From assembly GCF_024518675.1 (NCBI RefSeq), contig NZ_JANIGL010000001.1, forward strand, positions 1,054,001-1,118,000: a DNA stretch of 64,000 bases, given 5' to 3'. Positions 53,529 to 62,411 of this stretch are shown piece after piece (position 1 is the stretch's first letter; every line of letters starts with the position of its first letter). The notes below the pieces were generated by a model that saw only the letters and a program-made list of their open reading frames with translations, was not told where the DNA came from and made no database searches. This DNA comes from Pseudoalteromonas shioyasakiensis (GTDB taxonomy: Bacteria > Pseudomonadota > Gammaproteobacteria > Enterobacterales > Alteromonadaceae). The position numbers and the translations under genes are program-made.

Positions 53529-54721
53529 TAGCTCACCTTATGTCGTAATTGCCATTCACCATTTTTGAGCTCCCATAGGTGCGGAGATCTGAAGCTATCT
53601 GCGATCTCAAAAAACGCCGTTTCAGTTAAGTTCATATAATCTAAGAAATCAGGTAAATACCGCTTAGGTAATTCATCGTCATATTTTCGGACTAAAGCCA
53701 CGCCTTCCTCTCGAGTTAAATCACCATTGCGAATCTCTTGCGAAGCTTCATGGGTTGCTCTACCGACACCAAACTTAAGGTGACCACACCAATAATGATA
53801 ACCATCTATTTTGTCATCTAATGAATTATAGCGTGAATAACTCCCTTCAGTTCGTTGATCATTTGGCTCGAACCCAACATGTTCACGTGCATAATAATAA
53901 TTAGACTGTGGGTGAAAATTAAGATAATAACCTAACCAACGTGGATCTGGTTGATGTTGTTGATATTGTTCATTTGTTAAAGGTAAATATAAACTTAAAT
54001 CTTGCTCTGAGATTTTATGCTGAGTGGTTAGTTCTTCAAAACTTAATCCACTAATTCTCATATTTTTTCTGTTATCATCTACAAAATAAGATGTATTCAT
54101 TTTCGAACTATTTTCTTCATTTTCAAAGCCACCATACTCTGCAGGATTTTCACCAAAGAAAATAAGCTTAATATTAAACTTACGAGCCATATGCATTACA
54201 TAGTTTCGCTGACCAAAAATAAATGGCTGAAAAGGGTGTAATAGATTTTTGTATGCTAACCGAGTAAGTAAAGCATGCTTTTCTCCATCAGGGGTAAACA
54301 AAAAGTTATCGCACCCGCCTTTGTTAACCCAAGAGTCAAAATTGCGGCGTCCTACATCAGTGTATATATGTGGGGCCCAAGTAACAGTCAAAGGATTCAT
54401 GCCATATTTATGCTTAAGGATATGAGATTGAAAAATAGAGTCTTTCCCACCACTACCAGGAACTATACAATCATAAGAGCCGTCATTGGAACGGTACTTA
54501 TCTAGTAAACGGAGTAACTCTTTTTCACGCTGGTGCCAATCTATTTTATTCGCTTTAAGTTCTTGTACTCTACACGCTGAACATACACCATCTTGAAAGA
54601 TCAGAGTATGCTTTGCTCCTTCCTTAGTATCTTTCTGAACTAAGGATGGCGTTACTTTTTGATTAGACATTACACATCGAGAGCAAAACTCTACGTTATC
54701 AGGTAATCCATATCGAGCCAT
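53528..54721 (-). CDS. PseA/WbpG-like N-acetyl-sugar amidotransferase
   Basis: This 397-aa enzyme contains two Cys pairs likely to bind zinc (C13-C16 and C47-C50) and an ATP-pyrophosphatase PP-loop PGSGGKDS (88-95). Such proteins adenylate a sugar N-acetyl carbonyl and replace the oxygen with ammonia to give an acetamidino group: WbpG in Pseudomonas O-antigen and PseA/PtmG in Campylobacter flagellar sugars. Ammonia is normally supplied by HisH/HisF-like partners, and those genes lie directly upstream. The stop shares one base with the downstream 401-aa gene. The acceptor is probably the legionaminic acid made by the genes to the right. Confidence 0.9.
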   Translation of the reverse strand: MARYGLPDNVEFCSRCVMSNQKVTPSLVQKDTKEGAKHTLIFQDGVCSACRVQELKANKIDWHQREKELLRLLDKYRSNDGSYDCIVPGSGGKDSIFQSHILKHKYGMNPLTVTWAPHIYTDVGRRNFDSWVNKGGCDNFLFTPDGEKHALLTRLAYKNLLHPFQPFIFGQRNYVMHMARKFNIKLIFFGENPAEYGGFENEENSSKMNTSYFVDDNRKNMRISGLSFEELTTQHKISEQDLSLYLPLTNEQYQQHQPDPRWLGYYLNFHPQSNYYYAREHVGFEPNDQRTEGSYSRYNSLDDKIDGYHYWCGHLKFGVGRATHEASQEIRNGDLTREEGVALVRKYDDELPKRYLPDFLDYMNLTETAFFEIADSFRSPHLWELKNGEWQLRHKVS

Positions 54722-54733
54722 TTTCTTCCCCTA

Positions 54734-55321
54734 TTAACGACTTATTAATTCTAATAGTAAGTGCTTACCATCCTCACCACTTAATTCAGGGTGATACTGT
54801 AAACCTATGATATTTTTATTTATTTGTGAAACAGCATATTGACTTTGAGCTATTTTGATAATTTGAGACTCATTTTCAATGCCATCTGCTAAGACCCCAT
54901 ATGAGTGAACAAAATATCCTTTTCCTTGTTCTATACTATTACACTTTGGTAGATGCCTTATCCCTACATGTGGAACCTTTCCATTAGTACAAGATAAATC
55001 AGCTTTAATTAACTTTGCCTGCCCTTGCAACAAACCAATTCCCTTATGCCTAGGTGATTCTTCACTCCCGCTACATAAAGCATGATAACCAGAACATATC
55101 CCAATAATTTTTCGGTCGGTGTTCAACAAGAACTCTCGCCAGCCATGTGCGTCAAGAAAATCAATATAGTGGCCAAAGTGACTAACTCCTGGAAGTATTA
55201 AAGTACTTGCCTTAACAGAACTTGGATCATCGACAAAATCTACATCTATATTGTTCTTCAAACAGTTAAACAAATTCCGTCTATTTGTACCCTCAACATT
55301 GACAATTTCAACCATAGTCAT
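54734..55321 (-). CDS. HisH-like glutaminase of the amidino-sugar system
   Basis: This class I glutamine amidotransferase subunit has about 195 aa and releases ammonia from glutamine for the amidotransferase. The triad is present: C76 in IIGICSGYHAL and H177/E179 in GLQYHPELSG. The GICSG nucleophile elbow has Ser where histidine-pathway HisH has Leu. The start is ATG 55321 (AAGG nine bases upstream), overlapping the HisF-like gene by 14 bases; a longer frame opens at 55354. It is not a histidine-biosynthesis gene by context, since the neighbours are sugar genes. Confidence 0.9.
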   Translation of the reverse strand: MTMVEIVNVEGTNRRNLFNCLKNNIDVDFVDDPSSVKASTLILPGVSHFGHYIDFLDAHGWREFLLNTDRKIIGICSGYHALCSGSEESPRHKGIGLLQGQAKLIKADLSCTNGKVPHVGIRHLPKCNSIEQGKGYFVHSYGVLADGIENESQIIKIAQSQYAVSQINKNIIGLQYHPELSGEDGKHLLLELISR

Positions 55322-56003
55322 TATTAAATACCTTGGAGAAGCACAATGCTTCACATTTCATTGATTCATATCCTTGAATTTTATCTAACTCCGCTTGAGA
55401 TCCTCCACTCGCTAGGATAATAGGGATTGGTAATGGGGGTAACTCATCCAAGCACTCCCAATCAAAGCCCTTCTCAATTCCATCACTTTCTATATGAGAA
55501 ACGACTATTTCACCAGCACCACATGCATTCATAGCTATTGCTCGATCAGTCAATGTTTCCTGAAATGGCTCACGTCCTGCCTCCCCATAACACATACGCT
55601 GGCCATTTTCTATCCTATATTCACACCCAATAGTAATCGCTTGCCGACCGACTATTTTTACTAATTCATTAACTAAAGAAGTTTCATTTACAGTGACAGA
55701 GCTATTTAGATAAACTTTTGAAGCACCTAGTTCAAACGCTTTTAAAGCTGCTTCAACTGAGTCAATACCGCCTCCAAAAGTAATTGGCAGATTTGTATTC
55801 TCAGCAACTATTTCTAAGGCCATAAAGTTAGGAGGTAAGCCAAATACACTTCGAGTTAAATCCAATAAAATAACTTCTTCTATTTTATCATTGCTTGGAA
55901 TACGGTAGCCTTTGTCAAGTGCAAGAACTTTACCAACTCCTTCATATTGAACTCCTTTTACAACCCAATTATTTTTTACTTCTATACGGCAAACTAAGCG
56001 CAC
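55308..56003 (-). CDS. HisF-like TIM-barrel subunit, cyclase residues not conserved
   Basis: This 231-aa protein is homologous to imidazole glycerol phosphate synthase subunit HisF: KNNWVVKGVQYEGVGKV (about 10-26), FGGGIDSVEAALKAFELGASKVYLNSS and the C-terminal ILASGGSQA. The catalytic aspartates of HisF do not appear: the CLDVKDG-type segment reads RIEVKNN (Asp to Glu) and the AIDAK-type segment reads TIGCEY (Asp to Gly). It probably acts as an ammonia channel and partner of the HisH-like glutaminase for the amidotransferase, as for WbpG/HisH2/HisF2. It lies 12 bases after the SDR gene. Confidence 0.9.
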   Translation of the reverse strand: MRLVCRIEVKNNWVVKGVQYEGVGKVLALDKGYRIPSNDKIEEVILLDLTRSVFGLPPNFMALEIVAENTNLPITFGGGIDSVEAALKAFELGASKVYLNSSVTVNETSLVNELVKIVGRQAITIGCEYRIENGQRMCYGEAGREPFQETLTDRAIAMNACGAGEIVVSHIESDGIEKGFDWECLDELPPLPIPIILASGGSQAELDKIQGYESMKCEALCFSKVFNNDYG

Positions 56004-56015
56004 TCTTTCCCCTCA

Positions 56016-56825
56016 CTATACAACCGTCCAACCACCATCTAAAAATAAACTTTGTCCTGTCATATAACTTGAAAGGTCAGAGCTCAAATAAGCGATTGCG
56101 CCTTTAACGTCTTCTTCGGTAGCCATACGGGCTAAAGGAACATTCGCATTGTACTTTTCGACAAAGGTATCTGGCTGACCTCGTTCAATCCCACCTAAAA
56201 CAATATTATTTACGCGTACACTAGGCGCAACATTAGCTGACATCCAGCGAGTTAATTGCATTAAACCCGCTTTGCTTGCTGCATAGGCCGCGGGATTGCC
56301 CATGTCAGTACCTTCATATAACTCAATTTTTGGTCCAACAACACCATAGATAGATGAAATATTAATAATACTCTTAGAGCCTTGCTCTTGGTTTTTCATT
56401 AATTCAAATGCAAGTTGACTCAATAAAAATGGAGCAGATAAATTGACTTTTAAACAGTCATTGAAAGTATCAATAGCTTGCTGTTCAAAAGGTACACACC
56501 ACCCTGTTAATTTATCCGTACCAACAAACGCGGCATTATTAACTAGAACGTTTAACTTGTGCTCCGTAATGTTTGCAACAGATTTCATAGCTTCTGCTAT
56601 TGCAGATTCATTAGCAAGATCACACACAATAGCATGTACATTTTCAACGCCCTTATATTTATTTAGCGTTAACTCTTTTAAACTTTCACTATCTCTATCC
56701 AATAAAATAACGCTGGCGCCAAGCTCTAGCAATGTGTCAGCTGCAGTTTGACCAACATGACCACTGCCACCTGTAATTAAGGCCCAACAATTCTGCATAT
56801 TTTGTAATTGCATGATGGTTCTCAT
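56016..56825 (-). CDS. ptmA: PtmA-like short-chain dehydrogenase
   Basis: This SDR family oxidoreductase has 269 aa. It shows cofactor motif TGGSGHVGQTAADTL (about 18-32), NNAAFVG (about 91-97), and catalytic Ser in NISSIYGVVG with Tyr-Lys in YAASKAGL (about 181-188), ending with the usual YMTGQSLFLDGGWTVV tail. In Campylobacter jejuni, PtmA acts with PtmF in the branch feeding GDP-linked legionaminic acid synthesis; the exact step is less settled than the others. The gene overlaps the CMP-sugar synthetase stop by four bases. The name is assigned by family plus neighbours. Confidence 0.82.
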   Translation of the reverse strand: MRTIMQLQNMQNCWALITGGSGHVGQTAADTLLELGASVILLDRDSESLKELTLNKYKGVENVHAIVCDLANESAIAEAMKSVANITEHKLNVLVNNAAFVGTDKLTGWCVPFEQQAIDTFNDCLKVNLSAPFLLSQLAFELMKNQEQGSKSIINISSIYGVVGPKIELYEGTDMGNPAAYAASKAGLMQLTRWMSANVAPSVRVNNIVLGGIERGQPDTFVEKYNANVPLARMATEEDVKGAIAYLSSDLSSYMTGQSLFLDGGWTVV

Positions 56826-57514
56826 TTTTTCACCTTCTTGTTTGCCAGAAACTGTGCAAAATCAAAATCAATTTGTGTATCGATATCAACAGCTCTTTCT
56901 TTAGGTACACAAATACTTGTCACATCCCCAAACATAACTCCTTTACTACTTCGTATATAACTCGGTGTGGTTACATATGCTACAGTAGTAATATCAAAAA
57001 CTTCTGGCACATCTTGCCTTCGGACGATCTCATCACCAGAAATAACTATATCAACAAGGTTTTCAGAACGATATTTAACCATATTAAAGAATGGACTTCT
57101 TTCAGATGGTGAAACGGTAATGCATATATCCGCTACTGTTACTTTAAGCTTATAAATTGCAGCTTCAACATCTTCGGTTTCTCTTAGTGGGCTTGTAGCT
57201 GGTAAACTAATGAAATAGTCAAAAGCTCCATATTTCTGCTCTACCCACTCAAGTGCGTGTTGCCACGATAACCATTCAGAGGCAGTATCTGATGCCAATT
57301 CATTTGGTCTATTAATAATCTCTGCGCCAGCTGTTCTAGCTACTTTCGCAATCTCTTGGTCATCTGTAGATACAAATATCCGACTAATTGCAGGTACTGA
57401 TTTTGCGATATCAATCGACCAATTTATAAGAGGTTTTCCAGCAAGAGGTAAAATATTTTTGCGTGGCAGTCCTTTAGAACCTCCACGAGCAAAAATAAAT
57501 GCATAATGAATCAT
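56822..57514 (-). CDS. legF: CMP-nonulosonate (legionaminic acid) cytidylyltransferase
   Basis: This enzyme of 230 aa activates the nonulosonic acid with CTP to CMP-sugar. The CMP-NeuAc synthetase motif is FARGGSKGLPRKN at about 8-20, followed by FVSTDDQEIAKVA and the SLPATSPLR segment (about 105-113) that binds the cytidine. LegF/PtmB is the Campylobacter counterpart. CMP-sugar is the donor for flagellin glycosylation. It overlaps ptmF and ptmA by four bases each, in a tight operon. Sialic versus legionaminic preference is inferred from the whole cluster. Confidence 0.9.
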   Translation of the reverse strand: MIHYAFIFARGGSKGLPRKNILPLAGKPLINWSIDIAKSVPAISRIFVSTDDQEIAKVARTAGAEIINRPNELASDTASEWLSWQHALEWVEQKYGAFDYFISLPATSPLRETEDVEAAIYKLKVTVADICITVSPSERSPFFNMVKYRSENLVDIVISGDEIVRRQDVPEVFDITTVAYVTTPSYIRSSKGVMFGDVTSICVPKERAVDIDTQIDFDFAQFLANKKVKK

Positions 57515-58476
57515 TGTGAACTCAACTTTATCTTATCAACGAGTTTTAATACTTCTACTGCTTGAGATAAATCAACAGTGGAATGATTCTTGTTATAGCA
57601 TAAGCTTTCAAAGTCTTTAAGCATATCTAGGTACATATCATTAGCTTGCCAATTATCAAACTTAATATGAGTCTCATCTTGCCCTTTAACGTATACATCA
57701 ATAGTATTCGCAATTAAATCCCAATGAATACGGCCATTAACACCTATAGCAGTACAATATCGCTGCGGGTAATGTTGCAAAAAATCAAGGTGTAGATTAA
57801 TTATACTTCCATTTTCAGTGCTCAAAACAACATCCACTAAATCTTCAACGTCTAAACCAAGCTCCTTTGAAGAGCGCAGTACAGAGTGGTGAAATTTCAA
57901 CGGGCCAAAAAGCCAATTGGCATAATCAAGCTCATGACTTAACTCTAATAAAGCACCTCCGCCTAATACTTTTTGTGCCGATACACTATCCCTGTAATCA
58001 ATACCTTTTCGCCAATCAGGTAAGTACTGACCAACGTGAATAACAACATTGAAGATTTCACCCAGTACTTGATGACAGATCAGTTCTTTCATTTTCTGTG
58101 CGGTTGGCATATATCTTAAGCAATAGCCAACTGCACAAGGTGTTGATAAACTACCCATAAGGCCAAGAAAGTTTTTAGCTTCATCGTAGCTTTTGCACAA
58201 GGGCTTTTCGATGAGGCATGGAATTCCTGTTTCAAGGAGGCGCTTCGCATGATCCAAATGTAAATTTGCCGGTGAAGCAACAATTACAAGCTCTGGTTTA
58301 AATAATATAAGCTCATCTAAGCTTGAATATACATATTCAGCATTTTCAGGTAACTGAGTAGACAAGTCCCCTCTAGCTGAACTTGCTGCAATCTGAGCCT
58401 TTGGGTAAAGTGCTCGTAAATTCTTGCGATGACGATGAGATATGTTTCCAAGGCCAATAACTGCTACACGCTTCAT
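57511..58476 (-). CDS. ptmF: PtmF-like Gfo/Idh/MocA oxidoreductase
   Basis: This NAD(P)-dependent oxidoreductase has 321 aa. The N-terminal Rossmann motif is VAVIGLGNISHRHRKNL (about 4-20) and the substrate domain carries the EKPLCKSYDEA loop (about 90-100), where the Lys is the usual catalytic residue. Among Gfo/Idh/MocA proteins this neighbourhood points to PtmF, which together with PtmA supports the glucosamine supply for GDP-linked legionaminic acid. Reaction specificity is inferred from synteny, not from residues. It overlaps ptmE by one base. Confidence 0.8.
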   Translation of the reverse strand: MKRVAVIGLGNISHRHRKNLRALYPKAQIAASSARGDLSTQLPENAEYVYSSLDELILFKPELVIVASPANLHLDHAKRLLETGIPCLIEKPLCKSYDEAKNFLGLMGSLSTPCAVGYCLRYMPTAQKMKELICHQVLGEIFNVVIHVGQYLPDWRKGIDYRDSVSAQKVLGGGALLELSHELDYANWLFGPLKFHHSVLRSSKELGLDVEDLVDVVLSTENGSIINLHLDFLQHYPQRYCTAIGVNGRIHWDLIANTIDVYVKGQDETHIKFDNWQANDMYLDMLKDFESLCYNKNHSTVDLSQAVEVLKLVDKIKLSSQ

Positions 58477-59531
58477 TAATTCATACCTAAACTTCGTATA
58501 TCAGCTTGAGCTCGATTAAAGTCATCCATTCTACCAATATCCAACCAATATTCATGAATTGGAAACATCAGCACATCTTTTTCTTGGGATATTTGTCGTT
58601 CAAGTATAGTGGGCATATCTATGTTGGTATCTTGGGGAACTGAATTAACAACATTTGGTGATAATACATATATTCCTGCGTTGACAAAGAATCGCTGAAT
58701 TGGCTTTTCTACCATTTCAGTGATTCGATTTCCTTGGCCACTTATAACCCCATAAGGAATTTGGTATTCATACTCACGAACACACATAGTAGCATCAGCT
58801 TTATTCCCATTATGAAACTCAAGTAACCGGGCAAAATCAACTTTCGTTAATACATCTCCATTCATCAGAATTAATGGTAAATCCTGAGAAATCGTACGTG
58901 ACAATAAACCAAGAGCACCGCCTGTTCCTAGTGGTTTATCTTCATGAATATAGGTGATGTTCACTCCCCATTTTCGACCGTCACCGAAATGATTCAAAAT
59001 TAACGCGGGCATATAGTGGGTAGAAATGTAAAAATTTCTGAAGCCTGCTTTCACAAAACTTAGAAGAACAGTTTCAAGAATAGGTTTATTACCTATTTCC
59101 AGCATTGGTTTAGGGCAATTATCTGTTAATGGTCTTAATCGGGTACCAAAACCTCCAGCCATTAAAAAAACGGGATTATCAAAATATGGCTTGCTTAAAA
59201 AGCTTTTAAGCATTTCTAAACCAACAACCTTACCATCATCTACTATTGGAATAGACAAGATACTTTTACGGTGCATTACCTCAATTAGCTGCTCTTTAGG
59301 CGTACCCTTTTGCATTGTTATTGGCGACGTATTCATAACTTCAGAAACAGCAACTTCTAAGCCAAAGTTTTTTAATAAAGCACGTCTAATATCACCATCA
59401 GTAACCACTCCTAATAAGTGCTTACTTTCATCAACAATAAGTACTACCTGAGAAGCTTGCTCATTAATGACTTCCAAGGCATCTCGTAGAGTTCGTGTTG
59501 GCGATAATAAAATATTTTGCCAAGTTTTCAT
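58476..59531 (-). CDS. ptmE: PtmE-like CBS-domain sugar nucleotidyltransferase
   Basis: This 351-aa protein has two domains. Residues about 5-115 form a tandem CBS pair (ILLSPTRTLRDALEVINEQA; VTDGDIRRALLKN). Residues about 120-348 form a nucleotidyltransferase with LMAGGFGTRLRPLTDNCPKP (about 124-143) and ILMNGDVLTKVDF. In C. jejuni, PtmE makes GDP-glucosamine from glucosamine-1-phosphate, the distinctive step of the GDP-linked legionaminic route. The CBS pair may sense a nucleotide. Its presence argues against a UDP-linked pathway. Gene overlaps ptmF. Confidence 0.87.
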   Translation of the reverse strand: MKTWQNILLSPTRTLRDALEVINEQASQVVLIVDESKHLLGVVTDGDIRRALLKNFGLEVAVSEVMNTSPITMQKGTPKEQLIEVMHRKSILSIPIVDDGKVVGLEMLKSFLSKPYFDNPVFLMAGGFGTRLRPLTDNCPKPMLEIGNKPILETVLLSFVKAGFRNFYISTHYMPALILNHFGDGRKWGVNITYIHEDKPLGTGGALGLLSRTISQDLPLILMNGDVLTKVDFARLLEFHNGNKADATMCVREYEYQIPYGVISGQGNRITEMVEKPIQRFFVNAGIYVLSPNVVNSVPQDTNIDMPTILERQISQEKDVLMFPIHEYWLDIGRMDDFNRAQADIRSLGMN

Positions 59532-59541
59532 AATGTGTTCT

Positions 59542-60174
59542 CTACTTTAGTTTACCGCGACAGCCATATAAAGTTGCATTGTAGGGTACATCTTTATCAA
59601 CTAACGCTTTCGCACCAATAACGGCTTGACTGCCTACTTTAATTCCTGGGAGAATCACCGCCCCAGCCCCAACATACACATTTTCACCTAGCTCTACACC
59701 ACCGCATAACACAGCGCTAGGAGCTATATGAGAAAAGTTACCTACGGTACAGTCATGCTCTATAACAGCCCTCGAATTAACCACTACATGCTGGCCAATT
59801 TTTGCTCCCGCATTAATGACTGCCCCAGGCAGAACTTGGACACCTTCATTTAGTAAAACATAGTTTGAAATCACTGAATGATGCGAAATGACTTGCCTAA
59901 AGGCATAACCAATACGTGTAACTTTATCTATAATATTCAATCGATTATTTTTATTCGGTTGCGGTCCAACTGCAACAACCACGTCATAACTATTAATAGA
60001 AAATCGTGTTAAATCAGCATCGTTAAAATAAGTTTTAACATCTGAAAATATAGTTCGTTCAGGAGCCGACAAAGCAATAACACCTGCAATATTAGACTGT
60101 TGCATTTTTAAAATATCAACTATGACACTTGCATGGCCACCTGCCCCTAAAAGTATTATCGGCTTTTCACTCAT
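59542..60174 (-). CDS. NeuD/LegH-like sugar acetyltransferase
   Basis: This 210-aa acetyltransferase has the N-terminal PglD-type domain (ILLGAGGHASVIVDILKMQ, about 6-24), followed by hexapeptide repeats from about residue 100 (NAGAKIGQHVVVNSRAVI; DCTVGNFSHIAPSAVLCGGV; GENVYVGAGAVILPGIKVGS). It resembles NeuD/PglD, which acetylate sialic acid or bacillosamine precursors. In the Leg pathway the amino group made by LegC must be N-acetylated (LegH), and this is the only candidate in the visible operon. It could instead be an O-acetyltransferase of the finished sugar. Overlaps legI by eight bases. Confidence 0.82.
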   Translation of the reverse strand: MSEKPIILLGAGGHASVIVDILKMQQSNIAGVIALSAPERTIFSDVKTYFNDADLTRFSINSYDVVVAVGPQPNKNNRLNIIDKVTRIGYAFRQVISHHSVISNYVLLNEGVQVLPGAVINAGAKIGQHVVVNSRAVIEHDCTVGNFSHIAPSAVLCGGVELGENVYVGAGAVILPGIKVGSQAVIGAKALVDKDVPYNATLYGCRGKLK

Positions 60175-61249
60175 CTATTAATTGACCTGCTTTATAATCA
60201 TATGATGCTTTAGTACCTAACACCTCCCAAAAAAAGCTCGGGGACATACCACTTCCTGGCCTTTTAACTTCTAAATTACTATAGTCAAATATCGTGCCAG
60301 CAGATATATCTTTTGTAGCTACAAGGCTTTTTCTCGCAGCAACTTTATTCGCAATCTCACTTTTAGTCGGCGCTTTAATTTTACTACCCATAACTTGCTC
60401 AGTTTGTCGTATGAAAGTAACCATTTCTGCCAGTTCACTAGGAGCTAAAGAGGCTTTATGGTCAGGTCCTTCCAAAGACTTATCAAGTGTAAAATGTTTT
60501 TCTATAATTTTTGCCCCACTAGCAACAGCAGCAACAGGCACAACCCAGCCGAGGCTATGATCCGAATAGCCTATATCTAAATCAAATGCCTTTGCCATAC
60601 TCGTCATTGCAGATAGATTTATTTCATTTAAAGGTGCTGGGTATTCAGTTGTACAATGCAGTAATGTGACTTTATTTCTTAGCAGCTCCTGCCCTTCCTG
60701 ACTCGCATATGCGTGCTCAAAATCACCAGTCTTAGGTATTGCTACGGTTGGAAACATAAGTCCAAAAGCAATGACCCCTAAAGCAGACTCAATTTCCCCC
60801 AACGTTGCCATTCCCGTCGATAAAATTAAATTACAGCCTGACTGTGCATGCTTTAAAACTAAGGGAAGATTTGTTAGTTCACCGGAGGGGATTTTTAAAC
60901 GTGTTAGTTTTAAGTCTTTTACTAAAAAGTCTAAACTTTCACTATCAAAGGCTGTTGATAAAAATTCAATCCCTAATTTGTTACATTCTTCAATAAGCTT
61001 AAAATGAGTACTAAAACTTAACTCTAAGCGCCGTAACATTGTTAACTGAGACTCTATAACCCCTGTATTACTTCTCTGATAGATAGCTTGCTCAGCTTCA
61101 GATGTGACAATATTTTTAGCTTTAAAAGTCTGAAACTTAACTATATCAGCACCTGCTTGACAGGCTTGTCTTACAAGTTCAAGTGCCAATTGCTCATCAC
61201 CATTGTGATTCACTCCAGCTTCTGCAATAACTAATGTTTTCTTGCTCAT
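60167..61249 (-). CDS. legI: Legionaminic acid synthase (NeuB family)
   Basis: This enzyme condenses a 6-carbon diacetamido sugar with phosphoenolpyruvate to form a nonulosonic acid. The 360 aa comprise a TIM barrel (about 1-270; AEAGVNHNGD at 9-18; ADIVKFQTFKAKNIV; GYSDHSLG; EKHFTLDK) and a C-terminal SAF/antifreeze-like domain (about 290-355, RKSLVATKDISAGTIF). Metal-binding His and Glu residues of the NeuB core are present. The adjacent hydrolysing epimerase and LegB/LegC assign it to the legionaminic rather than the sialic or pseudaminic route. Overlaps legG by four bases. Confidence 0.92.
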   Translation of the reverse strand: MSKKTLVIAEAGVNHNGDEQLALELVRQACQAGADIVKFQTFKAKNIVTSEAEQAIYQRSNTGVIESQLTMLRRLELSFSTHFKLIEECNKLGIEFLSTAFDSESLDFLVKDLKLTRLKIPSGELTNLPLVLKHAQSGCNLILSTGMATLGEIESALGVIAFGLMFPTVAIPKTGDFEHAYASQEGQELLRNKVTLLHCTTEYPAPLNEINLSAMTSMAKAFDLDIGYSDHSLGWVVPVAAVASGAKIIEKHFTLDKSLEGPDHKASLAPSELAEMVTFIRQTEQVMGSKIKAPTKSEIANKVAARKSLVATKDISAGTIFDYSNLEVKRPGSGMSPSFFWEVLGTKASYDYKAGQLIDE

Positions 61250-62403
61250 ATCATTTCTATGTCATAAAAAGGTTTTAATTGATAATTACTTAAGTCTATT
61301 TCACTTAATATTTTTACAATTTTCTCAGATGCATTTCCTTCACCATATGGATTTACAGCTTGCTGACATTGCAAAATGAAATCATGATTCAATGCCTGAT
61401 TCACAGCTTGAATCAAACAACTCTTGTCCATGACTGTATCAATTACACTGCAACTTTTGGGCCGACCTTTTTGTCTTGTGCCAATATTAATAGTTGGAAT
61501 TTTAAAACTAGGCGCTTCTATTAACCCGCTGGATGAATTTCCAATAACACAAGCAGCTTGTTTCATTACAGCTAAATAGCGCTTAAAACCTAAAGAAGGA
61601 CAAATAGTCACATGTTCTAAATGCGATAATTCGAGCCATTGTCTTATCATAGCAGCCCCTTCTCCATCAGCATTAGGGTAACTAACAAGAAAATTAATAT
61701 CATGTCGTTCTATAATTAATTCAAGCAATGATGAAATATCATTTTCATCTACATGGCCATTTGTAACCGGGTGATAAGTGACAAGAAATAGCGGTAATTT
61801 CAAATTTTTAAATGTTAATACTGTACTCAATTCTACATCATTAACGTATTCTGTATGTTGAATGTTATCTACACCAGGAGCGCCTGTGACAAATATTTGA
61901 CTTGGCTGCTCACCTAATTGCATCAATCGTTTAGCAAAAGAGTCTGTTGCAGGAAAGTGAATACTCGCCATTTTACTAATACTATGCCTTAGAGCTTCAT
62001 CAAACGCTCCTTCAGTGATTTCTCCACCATGAATATGCGCAATCGGTATACCAAGAAATAAAGCAGCTTGAGCTGCAGCAAAAATTTCAAATCGATCACC
62101 CAAAATAAGCAAACAATCAAGTTGTTGATTATTAAAAACATCTGCAAAACTAATTGTTGCTAATCCTGTTGACTTGGCAATGCCGACTCGAGTAGTTGAC
62201 GACAGTAGCATTTCAATTGGAATTATATTTTCAATGCCATTTTCTGTAAGTTCATTGATAGTATAGCCATACTCTGGAGAAAGGTGTGTACCACACGCAA
62301 ATACGACGGTTTTAATTGCTGGTTGTTTTTGCAACAATAAAATAACTCTATTCAATAAACCAAAATCAGCCCTCGTACCCGTAACTACTCCTATTTTTCT
62401 CAT
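61246..62403 (-). CDS. legG: Hydrolysing sugar 2-epimerase LegG (NeuC family)
   Basis: This 385-aa enzyme inverts C2 and removes the nucleotide from the nucleotide-linked diacetamido sugar, giving the 6-carbon substrate of LegI. Family features: VVTGTRADFGLLNRV (about 5-19), GDRFEIFAAAQAALFLGIP (about 103-121), HIHGGEITEGAFDEALRHSI (about 124-143) and GNSSSGLIEAPSF near residue 295. Use of a hydrolysing epimerase is the mark of the sialic/legionaminic branch; pseudaminic acid uses a separate hydrolase (PseG) after a 5-epimerising dehydratase. It is followed directly by legI. Confidence 0.92.
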   Translation of the reverse strand: MRKIGVVTGTRADFGLLNRVILLLQKQPAIKTVVFACGTHLSPEYGYTINELTENGIENIIPIEMLLSSTTRVGIAKSTGLATISFADVFNNQQLDCLLILGDRFEIFAAAQAALFLGIPIAHIHGGEITEGAFDEALRHSISKMASIHFPATDSFAKRLMQLGEQPSQIFVTGAPGVDNIQHTEYVNDVELSTVLTFKNLKLPLFLVTYHPVTNGHVDENDISSLLELIIERHDINFLVSYPNADGEGAAMIRQWLELSHLEHVTICPSLGFKRYLAVMKQAACVIGNSSSGLIEAPSFKIPTINIGTRQKGRPKSCSVIDTVMDKSCLIQAVNQALNHDFILQCQQAVNPYGEGNASEKIVKILSEIDLSNYQLKPFYDIEMI

Positions 62404-62411
62404 ATAAGCTC

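Noticed and set aside
54734..56003. hisH/hisF as histidine biosynthesis genes
   Set aside because: No other his genes are adjacent, the HisF-like protein lacks both cyclase aspartates, and the pair lies between sugar genes and a WbpG/PseA-type amidotransferase.
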